Shown: positions 46,817-59,859 of the stretch, piece after piece
Layout: the number at the start of each line of letters is the position of its first letter
How positions within the stretch are numbered: position 1 is the first letter of the stretch
Assembly: GCA_041398745.1 (NCBI GenBank)
Contig: JAWKUB010000003.1
Span: 496,001 to 560,000 of the forward strand
DNA length: 64,000 nt
Source: JACKHO01 sp041398745
Lineage (GTDB): Bacteria; Planctomycetota; Planctomycetia; Planctomycetales; Planctomycetaceae
Reading direction: 5' to 3'
Made by a program: the position numbers and the translations under genes
The notes under the pieces: model-generated
The model's input: only the letters and a program-made list of their open reading frames with translations
Told to the model about the DNA's origin: nothing
Databases searched by the model: none

Positions 46817-47803
46817 CTACTGCTGCTTGCCCTTCGTGATTTCCATGAAGGCGGTTTCGAGGTTCACGTCTTCTTCTCGGAACATGAGCAGGCGGAAGCC
46901 ATTTTCGATGAGCACTTGCGGAAGAGGGCTGTAGTCTTCCGTACCCGGTTTGAGCGTGACGGTCAGCTGTGGCAACGCCTGTCGCTTGCTGACTGAAGTC
47001 GCTGCCTCGCCGGGATTCTTGGATGTGACTTCCGTGGAAATGACAACCTTGTCGACACAATCTTGCTGTTCGAGGAGTTTGGCTGCACGGTCATGGTCGG
47101 CCTGAACGCGAATGAACAGGACAATGGCCTGTCGCGCTTGTCGCATGACTTCGTCGACGTAGCCATCGACGAGCATTTCTCCCTTTTCAATCATGCCGAC
47201 TCGCGTACAGACATCGGCCAGTTCCGGGAGAATGTGACTGGAGACAATGACCGTCTTGTTCATTTCTCCGAGTCGCTTGAGCAATGAACGCATTTCAATG
47301 CGGGCTCGGGGATCGAGTCCGCTGGCTGGTTCATCGAGGAGCAACACCTGCGGTTCGTGCAACAGCGTTCGTGCCAGTCCGACACGCTGGGTTTGACCGC
47401 GTGAGAGCTGGCTGACCATGGCATCTCGTTTGAAGGACATGTCCACGAGTTCGAGTTTCTCTTCGCAAACCTTGCGGCGACCCGGACCGTTGATGCGGTA
47501 GGTCGAGGCGAAGAACTCCAGGTACTCGATGACCGTCATGTCGTCGTATACGCCGAAGAAATCGGGCATGTAGCCCACCATACGCCGGATTTCTTCGGGA
47601 TTGGTGTAAATCGACTTTCCACACACATAGCACTCTCCGTAGTCAGGAGCGAGCAGCGTGGCGATCATGCGCATGGTGGTCGTCTTGCCCGATCCGTTCG
47701 GACCAATGAAGCCGAACACATCTCCGTCGTTGAGGGAGAGAGTGATTTCATTGGCGGCAATGAGGTTGCCGTAGCTTTTGGTGAGCTTGATCGTTTCGAT
47801 CAT
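46817..47803 (-). CDS. ABC transporter ATP-binding protein (GldA/DrrA-like)
   Basis: A 328-residue ATPase with GPNGSGKTT, LSRGQTQRVG (signature) and LLLDEPASGLD, plus a C-terminal domain of about 100 residues. ATG at 47803 gives MIETIKLTKSYG, the usual start; the longer frame reaches into the upstream gene. The large membrane protein gene at 47871-50066 lies 67 bases upstream on the same strand, so the two may form one export or gliding-type system. No separate ABC-2 permease is in the window at this site. Confidence 0.9.
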   Translation of the reverse strand: MIETIKLTKSYGNLIAANEITLSLNDGDVFGFIGPNGSGKTTTMRMIATLLAPDYGECYVCGKSIYTNPEEIRRMVGYMPDFFGVYDDMTVIEYLEFFASTYRINGPGRRKVCEEKLELVDMSFKRDAMVSQLSRGQTQRVGLARTLLHEPQVLLLDEPASGLDPRARIEMRSLLKRLGEMNKTVIVSSHILPELADVCTRVGMIEKGEMLVDGYVDEVMRQARQAIVLFIRVQADHDRAAKLLEQQDCVDKVVISTEVTSKNPGEAATSVSKRQALPQLTVTLKPGTEDYSPLPQVLIENGFRLLMFREEDVNLETAFMEITKGKQQ

Positions 47804-47870
47804 GGTCGTCTGGCGTGTGTTGGTGTCAAGAAACGGAAGCGGAATGGGAACAGAAACAAGGTCCGAGTTC

Positions 47871-50066
47871 CTATTCGACCTGCAGCAAATCGGCTGGCGG
47901 AGGAGCAAAGTCCCGGTTTGTATCGGGCTGCTTCACGGATAGGAGGATTCTAATGTAGGTAGCACTTTTCAAGTTCTCTGGGGGGGCACCGTCAACAGTC
48001 AGAGAAGTCAATGGGGCCGATCTTAACTTGCCCCACAACACCGGGTGCTTCAACTCAGGGAGACGAGAGCAGTCCAATCCCTCCAACGCGGCATGATGCA
48101 GTCGTGAAAAGCGGCTGCCACCCATGAGCTCGTGAAACGACATGGTCCGCACCATTTCGTCACGATCGTTCGAGAGAGGGTCGTAATATTGTGAAGCAAC
48201 TTTGCCGCCAGCGAGTTCATATGTCAAATTCGTCGACCGAGTTGTACTGGCGTCGAATTCGACTCCCGGTGCCAGGGGAGACCTGCCCATAGCTGCGTAC
48301 GCCAAACCATCATATGCAATGAACCAGTCTTCAAGGATACCTGGAAAATGGTGAGTGAACGAACCCCGCAGGCGACGTCCGCGGGTGACTTCCAAATTGC
48401 TGTCAAAAAGGGGCGGCAAATCGACGCCTTCTCGCTCCCATTCACACTCGACAGTGGCGGAACTGTAGGCCAGCAGAGGGAATCCCTGGATTTCAGCTCC
48501 ATCATTGACCAACTCATAACGTGGTCGACCGGTCCCGACACTTCCTTCGTGATACATGCCTCGATAGCCAGCTTCCGGACGTTCGAGCCATCCCAGACGT
48601 GGCGAAATCGAAAAGTCTCCGCTGCCACTCAATTCCTCGCCGGCAGACTCAAACAGGATTTCGTAACGGCGGGTTTGCGGACTGTACATGCTCATCCAGG
48701 ACCGGGATCGAACCACTCCCTGTTGAACGTCAACATCCAGGATTTCCAGTCGCTGCGACGTGAACTCATTCGCACGCCCCGCCGCACTTAGCCGCAATAA
48801 AATGAGGCCAAATCCAATTGCAAGTACCGGAAGCGTTACCCATGTCCAGTGCGGACGCTTCAACAGGTAATGAACCAGCACATAATCGAGCGGTCCCACA
48901 ATGAGAATCAACAGGAGCAACGTACCGAGAACGCTCCAGTTGGAAGCGGGGACAATTTCCGGGAACGTGTCTATTTGGTTGGCGAGTTGCGTCTGAAAGT
49001 CAGACACACCGGTCGGATTGAGTTCCGACTGACCACGTTGTTCACCAATATGGTTGTCATCCCATGGGGCATGTATATCCAAAAGCTTAGCAGCCAGTTC
49101 TGCCTGAGAATCACCGTCCCAGGAAAGAAGCGGTTCCATGTTGAGCGGCACGGCCAGCATGGTGACCTGACCAATACCAATCGTATCTCGAACGACCAAA
49201 GATCCGGCTAGAAACTTTCCGGAACCTTCATCAAACTGAGCGGCCGGTAGGTCGGCGATAACTTTCAGTGAACTGCTCTTCGGTACAAGCTGTCGCAATG
49301 GGACGAGATTTCGGGCTGTCCCTTGACCAGATGGGATGACTGGCAACCAGTCGGAGGCAGGGTTCCGCTGTAACTGGCTGGCGGCATTCCCCACTGGTAC
49401 GGCCAATCGTCCCCCTCGCTGAACCCAGCGGGATAGTGCTTGCGACTGTGGGGCCGTGACGCGTGCATCGCCCGACATGACAACGGCGTTCAAACCTTCG
49501 CCAGGGTCGGTATCGAACAGCGAAAAATCGGTCACTTTGACAAGATGCAAAGTTCCTTCCGCGTGGCGTTCCCATCGGGCGAGGGCGTGGTCATATGCGG
49601 GTTGATCCCCCTGAATCAGCCAGATTTGGTGATGTTGGGGAACCGCACGAATTGGACGGCCCTCCGCGTCGGGAGTTGTGCCAATGGTGGTCAGCGACTT
49701 CAATCGCACCTGGCGGTTTCCCAAGCGGTTCTCGATTCGAATGGAAGCTCCAATTCGACCCAGCCGAATCATTTGCGAGACGCTATACCGACCGCTGTCG
49801 GGAACGGTGATTTCCCCGACAGGAGTTTCGACCAAATTTCCATCGGGGTCGGGCACAATAATGACGGGACGGACAACAGCACCGCCCTTGCCCAAAACGT
49901 CAAACTGCAATCGTGTCCAGCAGCCAACCTTGAACACGCCATTGAATCCAACGTTCACGTTGTCGACAGCAACCGCCTCTGCCGCATGAGCAGTGCGAAC
50001 GCCGAAAAACGTGATAAACAACGCGAGGAAGCAGATGCTCGCACGGCTGAATGAACGAAAAGACAT
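47871..50066 (-). CDS. Large exported membrane protein of unknown function
   Basis: A 731-residue protein with a signal peptide (about 1-28, ending AHA). Beta-rich domains occupy the early part. Residues of about 140-260 resemble a glutamine-amidotransferase-like fold (VVMSGDARVT, VQRGGRLAV). Two membrane helices lie at about 420-470 (LLLLILIVGPLDYVLVHYLL and the next one), and a second beta-rich domain follows. Similar proteins occur beside ABC ATPases in planctomycetes. ATG at 50066 is chosen because it starts the signal peptide. Confidence 0.75.
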   Translation of the reverse strand: MSFRSFSRASICFLALFITFFGVRTAHAAEAVAVDNVNVGFNGVFKVGCWTRLQFDVLGKGGAVVRPVIIVPDPDGNLVETPVGEITVPDSGRYSVSQMIRLGRIGASIRIENRLGNRQVRLKSLTTIGTTPDAEGRPIRAVPQHHQIWLIQGDQPAYDHALARWERHAEGTLHLVKVTDFSLFDTDPGEGLNAVVMSGDARVTAPQSQALSRWVQRGGRLAVPVGNAASQLQRNPASDWLPVIPSGQGTARNLVPLRQLVPKSSSLKVIADLPAAQFDEGSGKFLAGSLVVRDTIGIGQVTMLAVPLNMEPLLSWDGDSQAELAAKLLDIHAPWDDNHIGEQRGQSELNPTGVSDFQTQLANQIDTFPEIVPASNWSVLGTLLLLILIVGPLDYVLVHYLLKRPHWTWVTLPVLAIGFGLILLRLSAAGRANEFTSQRLEILDVDVQQGVVRSRSWMSMYSPQTRRYEILFESAGEELSGSGDFSISPRLGWLERPEAGYRGMYHEGSVGTGRPRYELVNDGAEIQGFPLLAYSSATVECEWEREGVDLPPLFDSNLEVTRGRRLRGSFTHHFPGILEDWFIAYDGLAYAAMGRSPLAPGVEFDASTTRSTNLTYELAGGKVASQYYDPLSNDRDEMVRTMSFHELMGGSRFSRLHHAALEGLDCSRLPELKHPVLWGKLRSAPLTSLTVDGAPPENLKSATYIRILLSVKQPDTNRDFAPPPADLLQVE

Positions 50067-50202
50067 CGAATGAATGGAAACCGGGCCAGCGAGTGTGTGG
50101 GGCGATGAACGAATGGAAGACTCAGCGTAAGTTGTAGTGGTGGTGGACGCTTTTGGCCACCAACAGGCGCTCGATGATGAAGGCCGTGTGAAGATTTGCT
50201 GC

Positions 50203-51084
50203 TTATTCCCAATCTTCAATTCGGGTTGGCCAGTCATCCTTCAGCAGGCGGGAGAGAGAGCGGTCGGCGTAAATTCGCCCTTCATTCTGGCATTTTGCGC
50301 AGTAGTTGGCTTCATTTTGGGAATAGCAAATCCGTTGAACAGGCAACCCGCAAACGGGACAGGGGAGTCCAAACCGACCGTGGACCGCCATTTTCGGATG
50401 AAAAGCAGTGACTTTTGAGGGCCAGCTTTCGCCGGTGTTGAGAGTGTGCCACTTCATCCAGTCGTTGAGCACCGTTTTCATCGACTGAAACAACCGCCGA
50501 AGTTGTTCGTTGGTCACCTTGCCTGTCAGCAGCAGGGGCGGAAGTTGTGCCTTGTGCAGGATTTCATCTGAGTATGCATTGCCAATACCGGCGATGATGT
50601 GCTGCAGGGTCAACGCACGCTTCAATGTTCGATTCTCCGTCCGCAACGCCGAGATGAATTCGGTCTCGTCACAGTGGAGGGGGTCAAGTCCCACCGGCGT
50701 GTGCGACTTGAGGTCTTGGGAACGAATCAGCCACAGACCAGCCCGCTTCTTGGTTGAGGCTTCCGTGATGAGCAATGTGCCATGGGGAAAGTCGATGGCC
50801 GCCTGCCCAATCTTCCCGAGTGTCGCGCCGCTGACATCTTTCCACTGCAGGCGACCTGCGATCATTAAGTGGACAACAATCCACAAATTGCCATCGACGC
50901 CAATGGCAATCTTCTTCCCCAATCGACGAACTTCAACCACCAGTCGTTCGCTTAGCACCTCGAGTGGTGGGTCAAAGGTCTTCAATAACGAAGGACCAGC
51001 AATTCGTACATCCTGAACGGGCTGCCCCACAATGCGCGACTGCAACGCATCGACGTAACACGCAATGTCGGGCAACTCAGGCAT
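50203..51084 (-). CDS. Formamidopyrimidine-DNA glycosylase family protein
   Basis: A 293-residue Fpg/Nei family enzyme for base excision repair of oxidised bases. It starts MPELPDI, which provides the catalytic Pro and Glu at positions 2 and 3. The central HIIAGIGNAYSDEIL and the C-terminal zinc finger (CPVCGLPV with CAKCQNE) are present. The zinc finger is followed by the R-rich end. I cannot say whether Fpg (MutM) or Nei is nearer. Confidence 0.9.
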   Translation of the reverse strand: MPELPDIACYVDALQSRIVGQPVQDVRIAGPSLLKTFDPPLEVLSERLVVEVRRLGKKIAIGVDGNLWIVVHLMIAGRLQWKDVSGATLGKIGQAAIDFPHGTLLITEASTKKRAGLWLIRSQDLKSHTPVGLDPLHCDETEFISALRTENRTLKRALTLQHIIAGIGNAYSDEILHKAQLPPLLLTGKVTNEQLRRLFQSMKTVLNDWMKWHTLNTGESWPSKVTAFHPKMAVHGRFGLPCPVCGLPVQRICYSQNEANYCAKCQNEGRIYADRSLSRLLKDDWPTRIEDWE

Positions 51085-51097
51085 GGCGACGAGGCCA

Positions 51098-52663
51098 CTA
51101 TTCAGGTAGAGGCTGATCCTTAGTTTCGGGCAGGAACGGCAGCACCAGCAGTCCGATGATGAACACGCTGCACATGGTGACGCCGGCGTACCGCAGTGAT
51201 TGAATACGATCGTCCGGGTTGTGGAAAAACGCCTCCAGCTGCGCCTTTACGACGGGACCAAGGGCAGCCAGGAATCGTCCCACGTTGTAGCAGAAGCTGG
51301 TACCTGTGGATCGCAGCCGAGTTGGGAACAGTTCTGGGAAGTAAATGGCGTAGCCTGCGAACAGCGAGAGCTGACAGAATCCCATAATGGGAACCAGCAC
51401 AACCACCTGCCAGAAGTCCTGCAGGAACAGAAACACCGAAACCGTACTGACGAGTGCGGCCACGAAACCAATGGCGAACGTCGGCTTACGTCCAATGACC
51501 TGGGCCAAATTGCCAAAACCAAACATACCAAGGAATGCCCCAATATTGATGGCAATTGAGGTGAAGCTCGACCAGCCAGCCAGCTTGCCTTCGATACGCT
51601 TGCCGAGTTCCTCCTTGAGCTTCTTGGCAGACTCACTCAGGGCAATTTCGGTTTTAGAATCTTCGAGAGCCGCCATCAGCGTTTTGACATCGTCGACGGT
51701 TTGCGATTCGCTCGCGGCTTCGGCTCGGGCCAGTTCTTCCGCATAGACTTCTTCGGTAACGCCACGAGTCTGCACGTACCGAATGAGGTCGGGGGCGAAG
51801 AATCCCACAGACCAAAGTCCAATAATTCCCGAGCATCCGAGCAACAGTCCGAGAATGGCGTGCTTCCGCCAGGTGGGATGGCTGAACAATTCACCATATG
51901 TCCCCAGAGCATGCTGCGGCGTTGTGTCGTCCTTCTTCTGCTCCTGTGCCTGCTGCCATTTTTCGGGTTCTTTTAACCAGCCACGAACAACGAGAGCCAG
52001 CAGGGCCGGGACGGCACCCACCATAAACATAATCCGCCACGGGCTCGTGGGGAGACCTTGTTCAGCGGCCAAACCGAGTTGAAGGTTAATCAGTGCGGCA
52101 CTCACGTTTCCAATCGCCGAAAGTGCCTGCAGCAGTCCCAGGCAGTACGGACGGGCGCGCCCGGGCATCACCTCCGCGACCAGCGCCACGCCCACCGCAA
52201 ACTCTCCTCCGACCCCTAAACCTGTGAGGAAGCGATAAAACGAGAAGTCCCACACACTGGTCGAAAATGCACTCAATCCGGTGCAGAGCGAATACATCAG
52301 AATGGTGATGAACATCGTCTTTGCGCGACCGATTTTGTCCCCCAGCATCCCGAACAGCAATCCACCACAGGCCCAGCCGGCAATGAAGATTGACGTTGCA
52401 TAGTCCGCCATTTGGCGACGCTTCAGGTTCAGATCATCGGCTGAAAGCTCTGGATAGTCTTCCGCAACGACCAGCTCTTTCATTGCCGCAGGACGAGCGA
52501 GAATGAACAACTGTTGATCCAGACAATCAAACAACCATCCCAGCGCTGCAACAACCAGCACGAAGACGTGGTAGCGGTTCAATAGTCGATACCAAGGTTT
52601 ACCACGATCAGCATCGGATTCGGGAACTGCGTTCTCGGGAGTCATTCCACCAAGGTCAGCCAT
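51098..52663 (-). CDS. MFS transporter with long inserted coiled-coil loop
   Basis: A 521-residue major facilitator protein with about 12 helices. Helix 1 (VVAALGWLFDCLDQQLF) has the DxxDQ-type start of the aromatic acid:H+ symporter-like group. An extra segment of about 70 residues rich in Glu, Ala and Lys (about 295-362) sits between helices 7 and 8 and looks like a coiled coil. Substrate unknown, perhaps a carboxylate. The gene ends 13 bases before the Fpg gene, so they may be co-transcribed. Confidence 0.82.
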   Translation of the reverse strand: MADLGGMTPENAVPESDADRGKPWYRLLNRYHVFVLVVAALGWLFDCLDQQLFILARPAAMKELVVAEDYPELSADDLNLKRRQMADYATSIFIAGWACGGLLFGMLGDKIGRAKTMFITILMYSLCTGLSAFSTSVWDFSFYRFLTGLGVGGEFAVGVALVAEVMPGRARPYCLGLLQALSAIGNVSAALINLQLGLAAEQGLPTSPWRIMFMVGAVPALLALVVRGWLKEPEKWQQAQEQKKDDTTPQHALGTYGELFSHPTWRKHAILGLLLGCSGIIGLWSVGFFAPDLIRYVQTRGVTEEVYAEELARAEAASESQTVDDVKTLMAALEDSKTEIALSESAKKLKEELGKRIEGKLAGWSSFTSIAINIGAFLGMFGFGNLAQVIGRKPTFAIGFVAALVSTVSVFLFLQDFWQVVVLVPIMGFCQLSLFAGYAIYFPELFPTRLRSTGTSFCYNVGRFLAALGPVVKAQLEAFFHNPDDRIQSLRYAGVTMCSVFIIGLLVLPFLPETKDQPLPE

Positions 52664-52842
52664 AACATGCCTTCTGCAATCAAATCAAAACCAGATGATG
52701 CGAAGCATCTTGGCAGGTCGCGTGCGGAAGTTCCAGCGGACGGCATGGGGAATTGTTGCAGGTGTTCTCATGCGTGCTGATTTCGTAGGATGAGGATTAA
52801 CGCTTACTGGCACATTCTGAGAAATCAGCAACGAACAGCAAC

Positions 52843-53751
52843 ATGACCGCAGCCTCACGACCCACAGTTCTCGGACTCGGCGAAATTCTCTGGGATGTTT
52901 TCCCTGATGGTCCCCGCTTCGGCGGCGCACCCGCTAACTTTGCCTGCAGCGTGGCGGGGCTGGCTGGTAATGCGGTTCGCGCCGGGATGGTCAGTGCTGT
53001 CGGTCAAGACGACTTGGGAACTAAAGCATTGGAGGCGCTCGAGCAGCATGGAGTGAGTACCGAAGCCGTGGCCCGCTCCCCGCAACAGACGGGGCAGGTT
53101 CTCGTTTCCCTCGACGCTGCCGGACATGCAAGTTATGAGTTTGCCAGTGATGTGGCCTGGGATCATTTGGAATGGTCAGGTGACATCGAAGCGATTGTCG
53201 CAAACGCTGATGCTGTTTGCTTTGGTACGCTCGGTCAGCGTACGCCCGAGTCACGCACCACAATTCAGCGTTGCTTGCGGTCGGTTCCCGAAGCGTGTCT
53301 TAAGATATTCGATATTAATCTCCGCCCACCATTCTGGTCTGAGGATATCCTTCGCGAATCACTTCCGCTGTCCAATGTGCTCAAACTGAATGATGAGGAA
53401 CTTCCCATCCTGGCGGACATTCATGGATTCACTGGTACTGCCGAAGAACAACTCGGGTTGCTGGTAGAGCGGTACAGCTTGAAAGTGGCGGCGTTGACGC
53501 AGGGATCCAAAGGGGCTCTGATTATCGACTCCGAGGGAAACATCAGTCAGCAGCCTGCACCTTCGGCCATTGTGAGAGACACCGTGGGCGCCGGTGATTC
53601 ATTCACAGCGACACTCGCATTGGGTCTGCTGTACGGAATGCCGCTCAATGAGATTAATCAGTGGGCCATTCGCGTCGCCGCTTTCGTCTGCTCACAACCG
53701 GGAGCGACACCAACAATTCCTGAGGAACTGCGACTCGCATCACAAAAGTAG
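52843..53751 (+). CDS. PfkB family carbohydrate kinase
   Basis: A 302-residue ribokinase/fructokinase family enzyme. The N-terminal GLGEILWDVFPDG and FGGAPANFA segments and the C-terminal anion hole DTVGAGDSF are present. Substrate may be fructose, but other sugars are possible. It is divergent from the MFS gene. Confidence 0.9.
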   Translation: MTAASRPTVLGLGEILWDVFPDGPRFGGAPANFACSVAGLAGNAVRAGMVSAVGQDDLGTKALEALEQHGVSTEAVARSPQQTGQVLVSLDAAGHASYEFASDVAWDHLEWSGDIEAIVANADAVCFGTLGQRTPESRTTIQRCLRSVPEACLKIFDINLRPPFWSEDILRESLPLSNVLKLNDEELPILADIHGFTGTAEEQLGLLVERYSLKVAALTQGSKGALIIDSEGNISQQPAPSAIVRDTVGAGDSFTATLALGLLYGMPLNEINQWAIRVAAFVCSQPGATPTIPEELRLASQK

Positions 53752-53858
53752 GCCGGGCTGGAGCAAACTCACTGCTGCTGGAACCACGGCTGCCGAAAGA
53801 CTGTCGGTCGTGATATTCCGTCAAGGAATGTGAAAAGCTGTTTGCGTAGTTCCGGCAA

Positions 53859-55040
53859 TTACGCGCGGCCTGCGGTCCGGCCTACCTGTGTCTCCAGCAC
53901 GCGCTCGTACACCTCGCGGATTCTTTCCGTCATGAACTGATGTCGAAACTGCTCGGTGAATCGTCGCCGTCCTTCGTTGCCCATGCGGTGCCGCAGGTCG
54001 GGGTCGTTGGCAAGGGTGAGCATGGCGTCGGCGAGTTCATCGACGCTGTCGCGCGGTAACAGAAATCCGGTTTCATTCGGGATGACGACTTCCCTTGCGC
54101 CGCCCACGTCATACGAAATGACGGGCTTCCCCGCGATGAGTCCCTGCGGCAGTACGCGGGCCAGGCCTTCCCATTGACTGGTATGTACCACCATGTCGAG
54201 TGCGCCGAGCAGTTCTGGAATGCGCGTGGGAGGCACGAGACCTGTGAAGCGGAAATGATCGGTGAGTCCGAGCTGTTTGATTTCTGCTTCAATACTCTCA
54301 CGGAGAATGCCATCACCAATCAGCACGATTTTCACCTTCGGCTGACTGGCAATAACTCGTGGAGCGGCCTGAATGAGGAACTCATGTCCCTTCAAATGAA
54401 ACAGTCGCCCGATTTTGCCGACGACAATGTCATCCGGTTCGAGTCCCAATTCGTTACGAACTTCTTCCCGGCTCCTGGGAGGATGCAGGAACGGTTCGAC
54501 ATCGAATCCGCTGTAAACGGTGGTGTAGTCTTCCTGCTTGCCAATACCAGCATTGAGGTACGTGGTGCTCATGTCGTCCGCCACGCTAATGGTGTGTGCC
54601 GTGCGGCGGGCGGCCCACCATTCGGCGGCGACGAAGGCCCGGTAGGCCAGAAAGCTCTGCCCATAATGAAATGCGGCACCGTGAATGGTGTGGACTGCCG
54701 GAATGCCACAACTCGCCGCCGCTGCCCGGCCGAGAACTCCCGCCTTGGAACTGTGGGTGTGGACAATGTCCGGCTGGATTTCTTTGAACAGCCGACACAA
54801 TTCCCGATACGCCTGCCACTCCCGCCACAGCCCAATGGACCGAGTCAGCGAGGGAACTTCATGAATCGGAAATCCACCGGTTCGTGCCCGCTCCATGAGT
54901 GAGCCTTCCGGGCCGGTCGTGGGACCGGTAATGAGGTGGACATCATCACCATGAATGGAGTGCTGATCCTCAACCGTATGCAGCGTGTTTTCCTGAGCCC
55001 CGCCGACAATCATCCGGGTGATAATGTGAGCAACACGCAC
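53859..55040 (-). CDS. Glycosyltransferase family 4 protein
   Basis: A 393-residue GT-B fold transferase. N-terminal VAHIITRMIVGGAQENT is the acceptor-binding Gly-rich loop and QWEGLARVLPQGLIAGKPVIS the donor-binding E-x7-E region of the family. It should use a nucleotide sugar for a surface polysaccharide or lipid glycan. GTG start at 55040; no strong Shine-Dalgarno is seen. It lies 47 bases after the FHA protein gene. Confidence 0.9.
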   Translation of the reverse strand: MRVAHIITRMIVGGAQENTLHTVEDQHSIHGDDVHLITGPTTGPEGSLMERARTGGFPIHEVPSLTRSIGLWREWQAYRELCRLFKEIQPDIVHTHSSKAGVLGRAAAASCGIPAVHTIHGAAFHYGQSFLAYRAFVAAEWWAARRTAHTISVADDMSTTYLNAGIGKQEDYTTVYSGFDVEPFLHPPRSREEVRNELGLEPDDIVVGKIGRLFHLKGHEFLIQAAPRVIASQPKVKIVLIGDGILRESIEAEIKQLGLTDHFRFTGLVPPTRIPELLGALDMVVHTSQWEGLARVLPQGLIAGKPVISYDVGGAREVVIPNETGFLLPRDSVDELADAMLTLANDPDLRHRMGNEGRRRFTEQFRHQFMTERIREVYERVLETQVGRTAGRA

Positions 55041-55087
55041 AGATTGTCATCGGGTTGGAACAAGGAAAACGGAGGAGCGACGAACAA

Positions 55088-56209
55088 TCAGGAAGCTGCG
55101 GGTGCGAGCGCCGTAATGGCTTCAATTCGATTGGCGTAATGTTTCCAGACCCGCTTCAGCGTTGAGTTCTTGATACTGTTGTGCAAATCGGGATGACCGC
55201 CACTGAGGACCGCCGTGCCACTGGTGTTGCGGCACAGAGAGGCGAGCGCCTCGACGACGTGCGGACTAATGGCCGTGCCGACCACATCCAAATCGACAAC
55301 GAGGTTCTTGTACTTTCGCGTCATCAGGTCTGTAACGCGACTCGACTCCACATACACGTCCTGAAACAACACGGCCACGGCATTCGGCGAGGGCGAGACA
55401 ATGAGCGTTTCCTGATAGGTCTCCACCAGCAGGACTTTGTTCTGCTTGGTCAGGAATTCCGTACCGTACTGCAGTTGCTGAACCTGAGCCGCCACGGCTG
55501 CTTCAACTTGCGGATAACGGGCTGCCAGCTTGTAGGGACCAATTTGCAGTTCGACGGAATCGGCGAGCAGGGCACAGCGACAATCTTGTCCACCGACCTT
55601 AATACCCACGCGGGCAAGTAAATCCAAAACCCAAAGTCCCGTAGGCAGCAGCAGGAAAGCAGCATGCGCGCGGGAAATGCGATCATCGACAACGGTAATC
55701 CGGCATGCTTCATCCCGCCCGAGCAACGTGACGACGCGATTGATAGGCCATTTGCGCCCTTTGGCTGACGTATTCAGCAGTTCCAAATCGACCGTTGGCA
55801 GCATCCCGTATTCGGGACGCTGCTCTTCTCGGGGACGAAACGCCGTCGGGGAGGGGAGGTCACCGTCGGTCGCCCAGTGTGTGTCCAGCAATTGCAGGGT
55901 GTAACCGCAAATCTGCATGCGATGGTCAACACCGAACCAGCCGGTGAAGTCGGCCCCGTCACAGTTTACTCCCGCAGCACTGGGGAGCGGCACCACGGCC
56001 AACCGGTTGCCAATAGCCTGCAGATACACATGACGAAACGCCACGGTTTCGTCGGGAATGCTGATATCGCAATCTTCGGAACGGCCAATCAGGCAAGACG
56101 GCCCGGCGATTTCATGGACGGAAATCTCCCCTGACGGACTGCGCATTTGCAGCCGAATCGGGGAGGCCACCCCGGCGGCGTATTGCAGCATTGCGCGAAT
56201 TTCGTCCAT
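55088..56209 (-). CDS. Two-FHA-domain protein with STAS-like C-terminus
   Basis: A 373-residue protein with two FHA-type domains. The first (about 30-110) has IGRSEDCDI and RHVYL; the second (about 150-230) has LLGRDEACRI and SRAHA, with GIKVGG where the usual Asn would stand. The C-terminal 110 residues have the alternating pattern of a STAS domain (LVVDLDVVGTAISPHVVEAL). FHA domains bind phosphothreonine; STAS domains often act in anti-sigma or stressosome-like regulation. It may read kinase output. ATG at 56209 is preferred over TTG at 56224. Confidence 0.75.
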   Translation of the reverse strand: MDEIRAMLQYAAGVASPIRLQMRSPSGEISVHEIAGPSCLIGRSEDCDISIPDETVAFRHVYLQAIGNRLAVVPLPSAAGVNCDGADFTGWFGVDHRMQICGYTLQLLDTHWATDGDLPSPTAFRPREEQRPEYGMLPTVDLELLNTSAKGRKWPINRVVTLLGRDEACRITVVDDRISRAHAAFLLLPTGLWVLDLLARVGIKVGGQDCRCALLADSVELQIGPYKLAARYPQVEAAVAAQVQQLQYGTEFLTKQNKVLLVETYQETLIVSPSPNAVAVLFQDVYVESSRVTDLMTRKYKNLVVDLDVVGTAISPHVVEALASLCRNTSGTAVLSGGHPDLHNSIKNSTLKRVWKHYANRIEAITALAPAAS

Positions 56210-56522
56210 AAAAACCGAACTCAAACAGGGTTAGGCAGACTCCTGAGCCGACACATTTCCCGCACGCGCGAGTCTGAAACAGGACGAGCATTCGGAACCC
56301 CTGCCCAGTATGAAGCTTCCGTTAACGCAGGTCAAACGGTTGCTTGCGAGAATTGTCCCGTTGCTAAACTCACTATGTTGGGACAGTTCCGCCACTCTGC
56401 TACGATACGCCGCTCGCCTGAATGAAACCGATGTTCAGTAGTGAGCCCATTGGGCTGGTGCGGTGTCTGGTGAATGGGCCAGATGCCCGAAATGTTGTCG
56501 TCGAAAGAAATTCCGTCTACCA
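56210..56522. promoter_or_regulatory. 313-base divergent region between the FHA gene and valS
   Basis: No gene is supported. It must hold the promoters of the FHA protein gene and valS. An inverted repeat (TGTCCC/GGGACA, near 56356-56385) is visible. No T-box antiterminator pattern is recognised, though it would be a reasonable thing to look for upstream of a synthetase gene. Confidence 0.35.
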
Positions 56523-59822
<3,300 letters not shown>

Positions 59823-59859
59823 AGCAAGTCTCTTCTCGAAATTGAGCGATCGCCACCGC

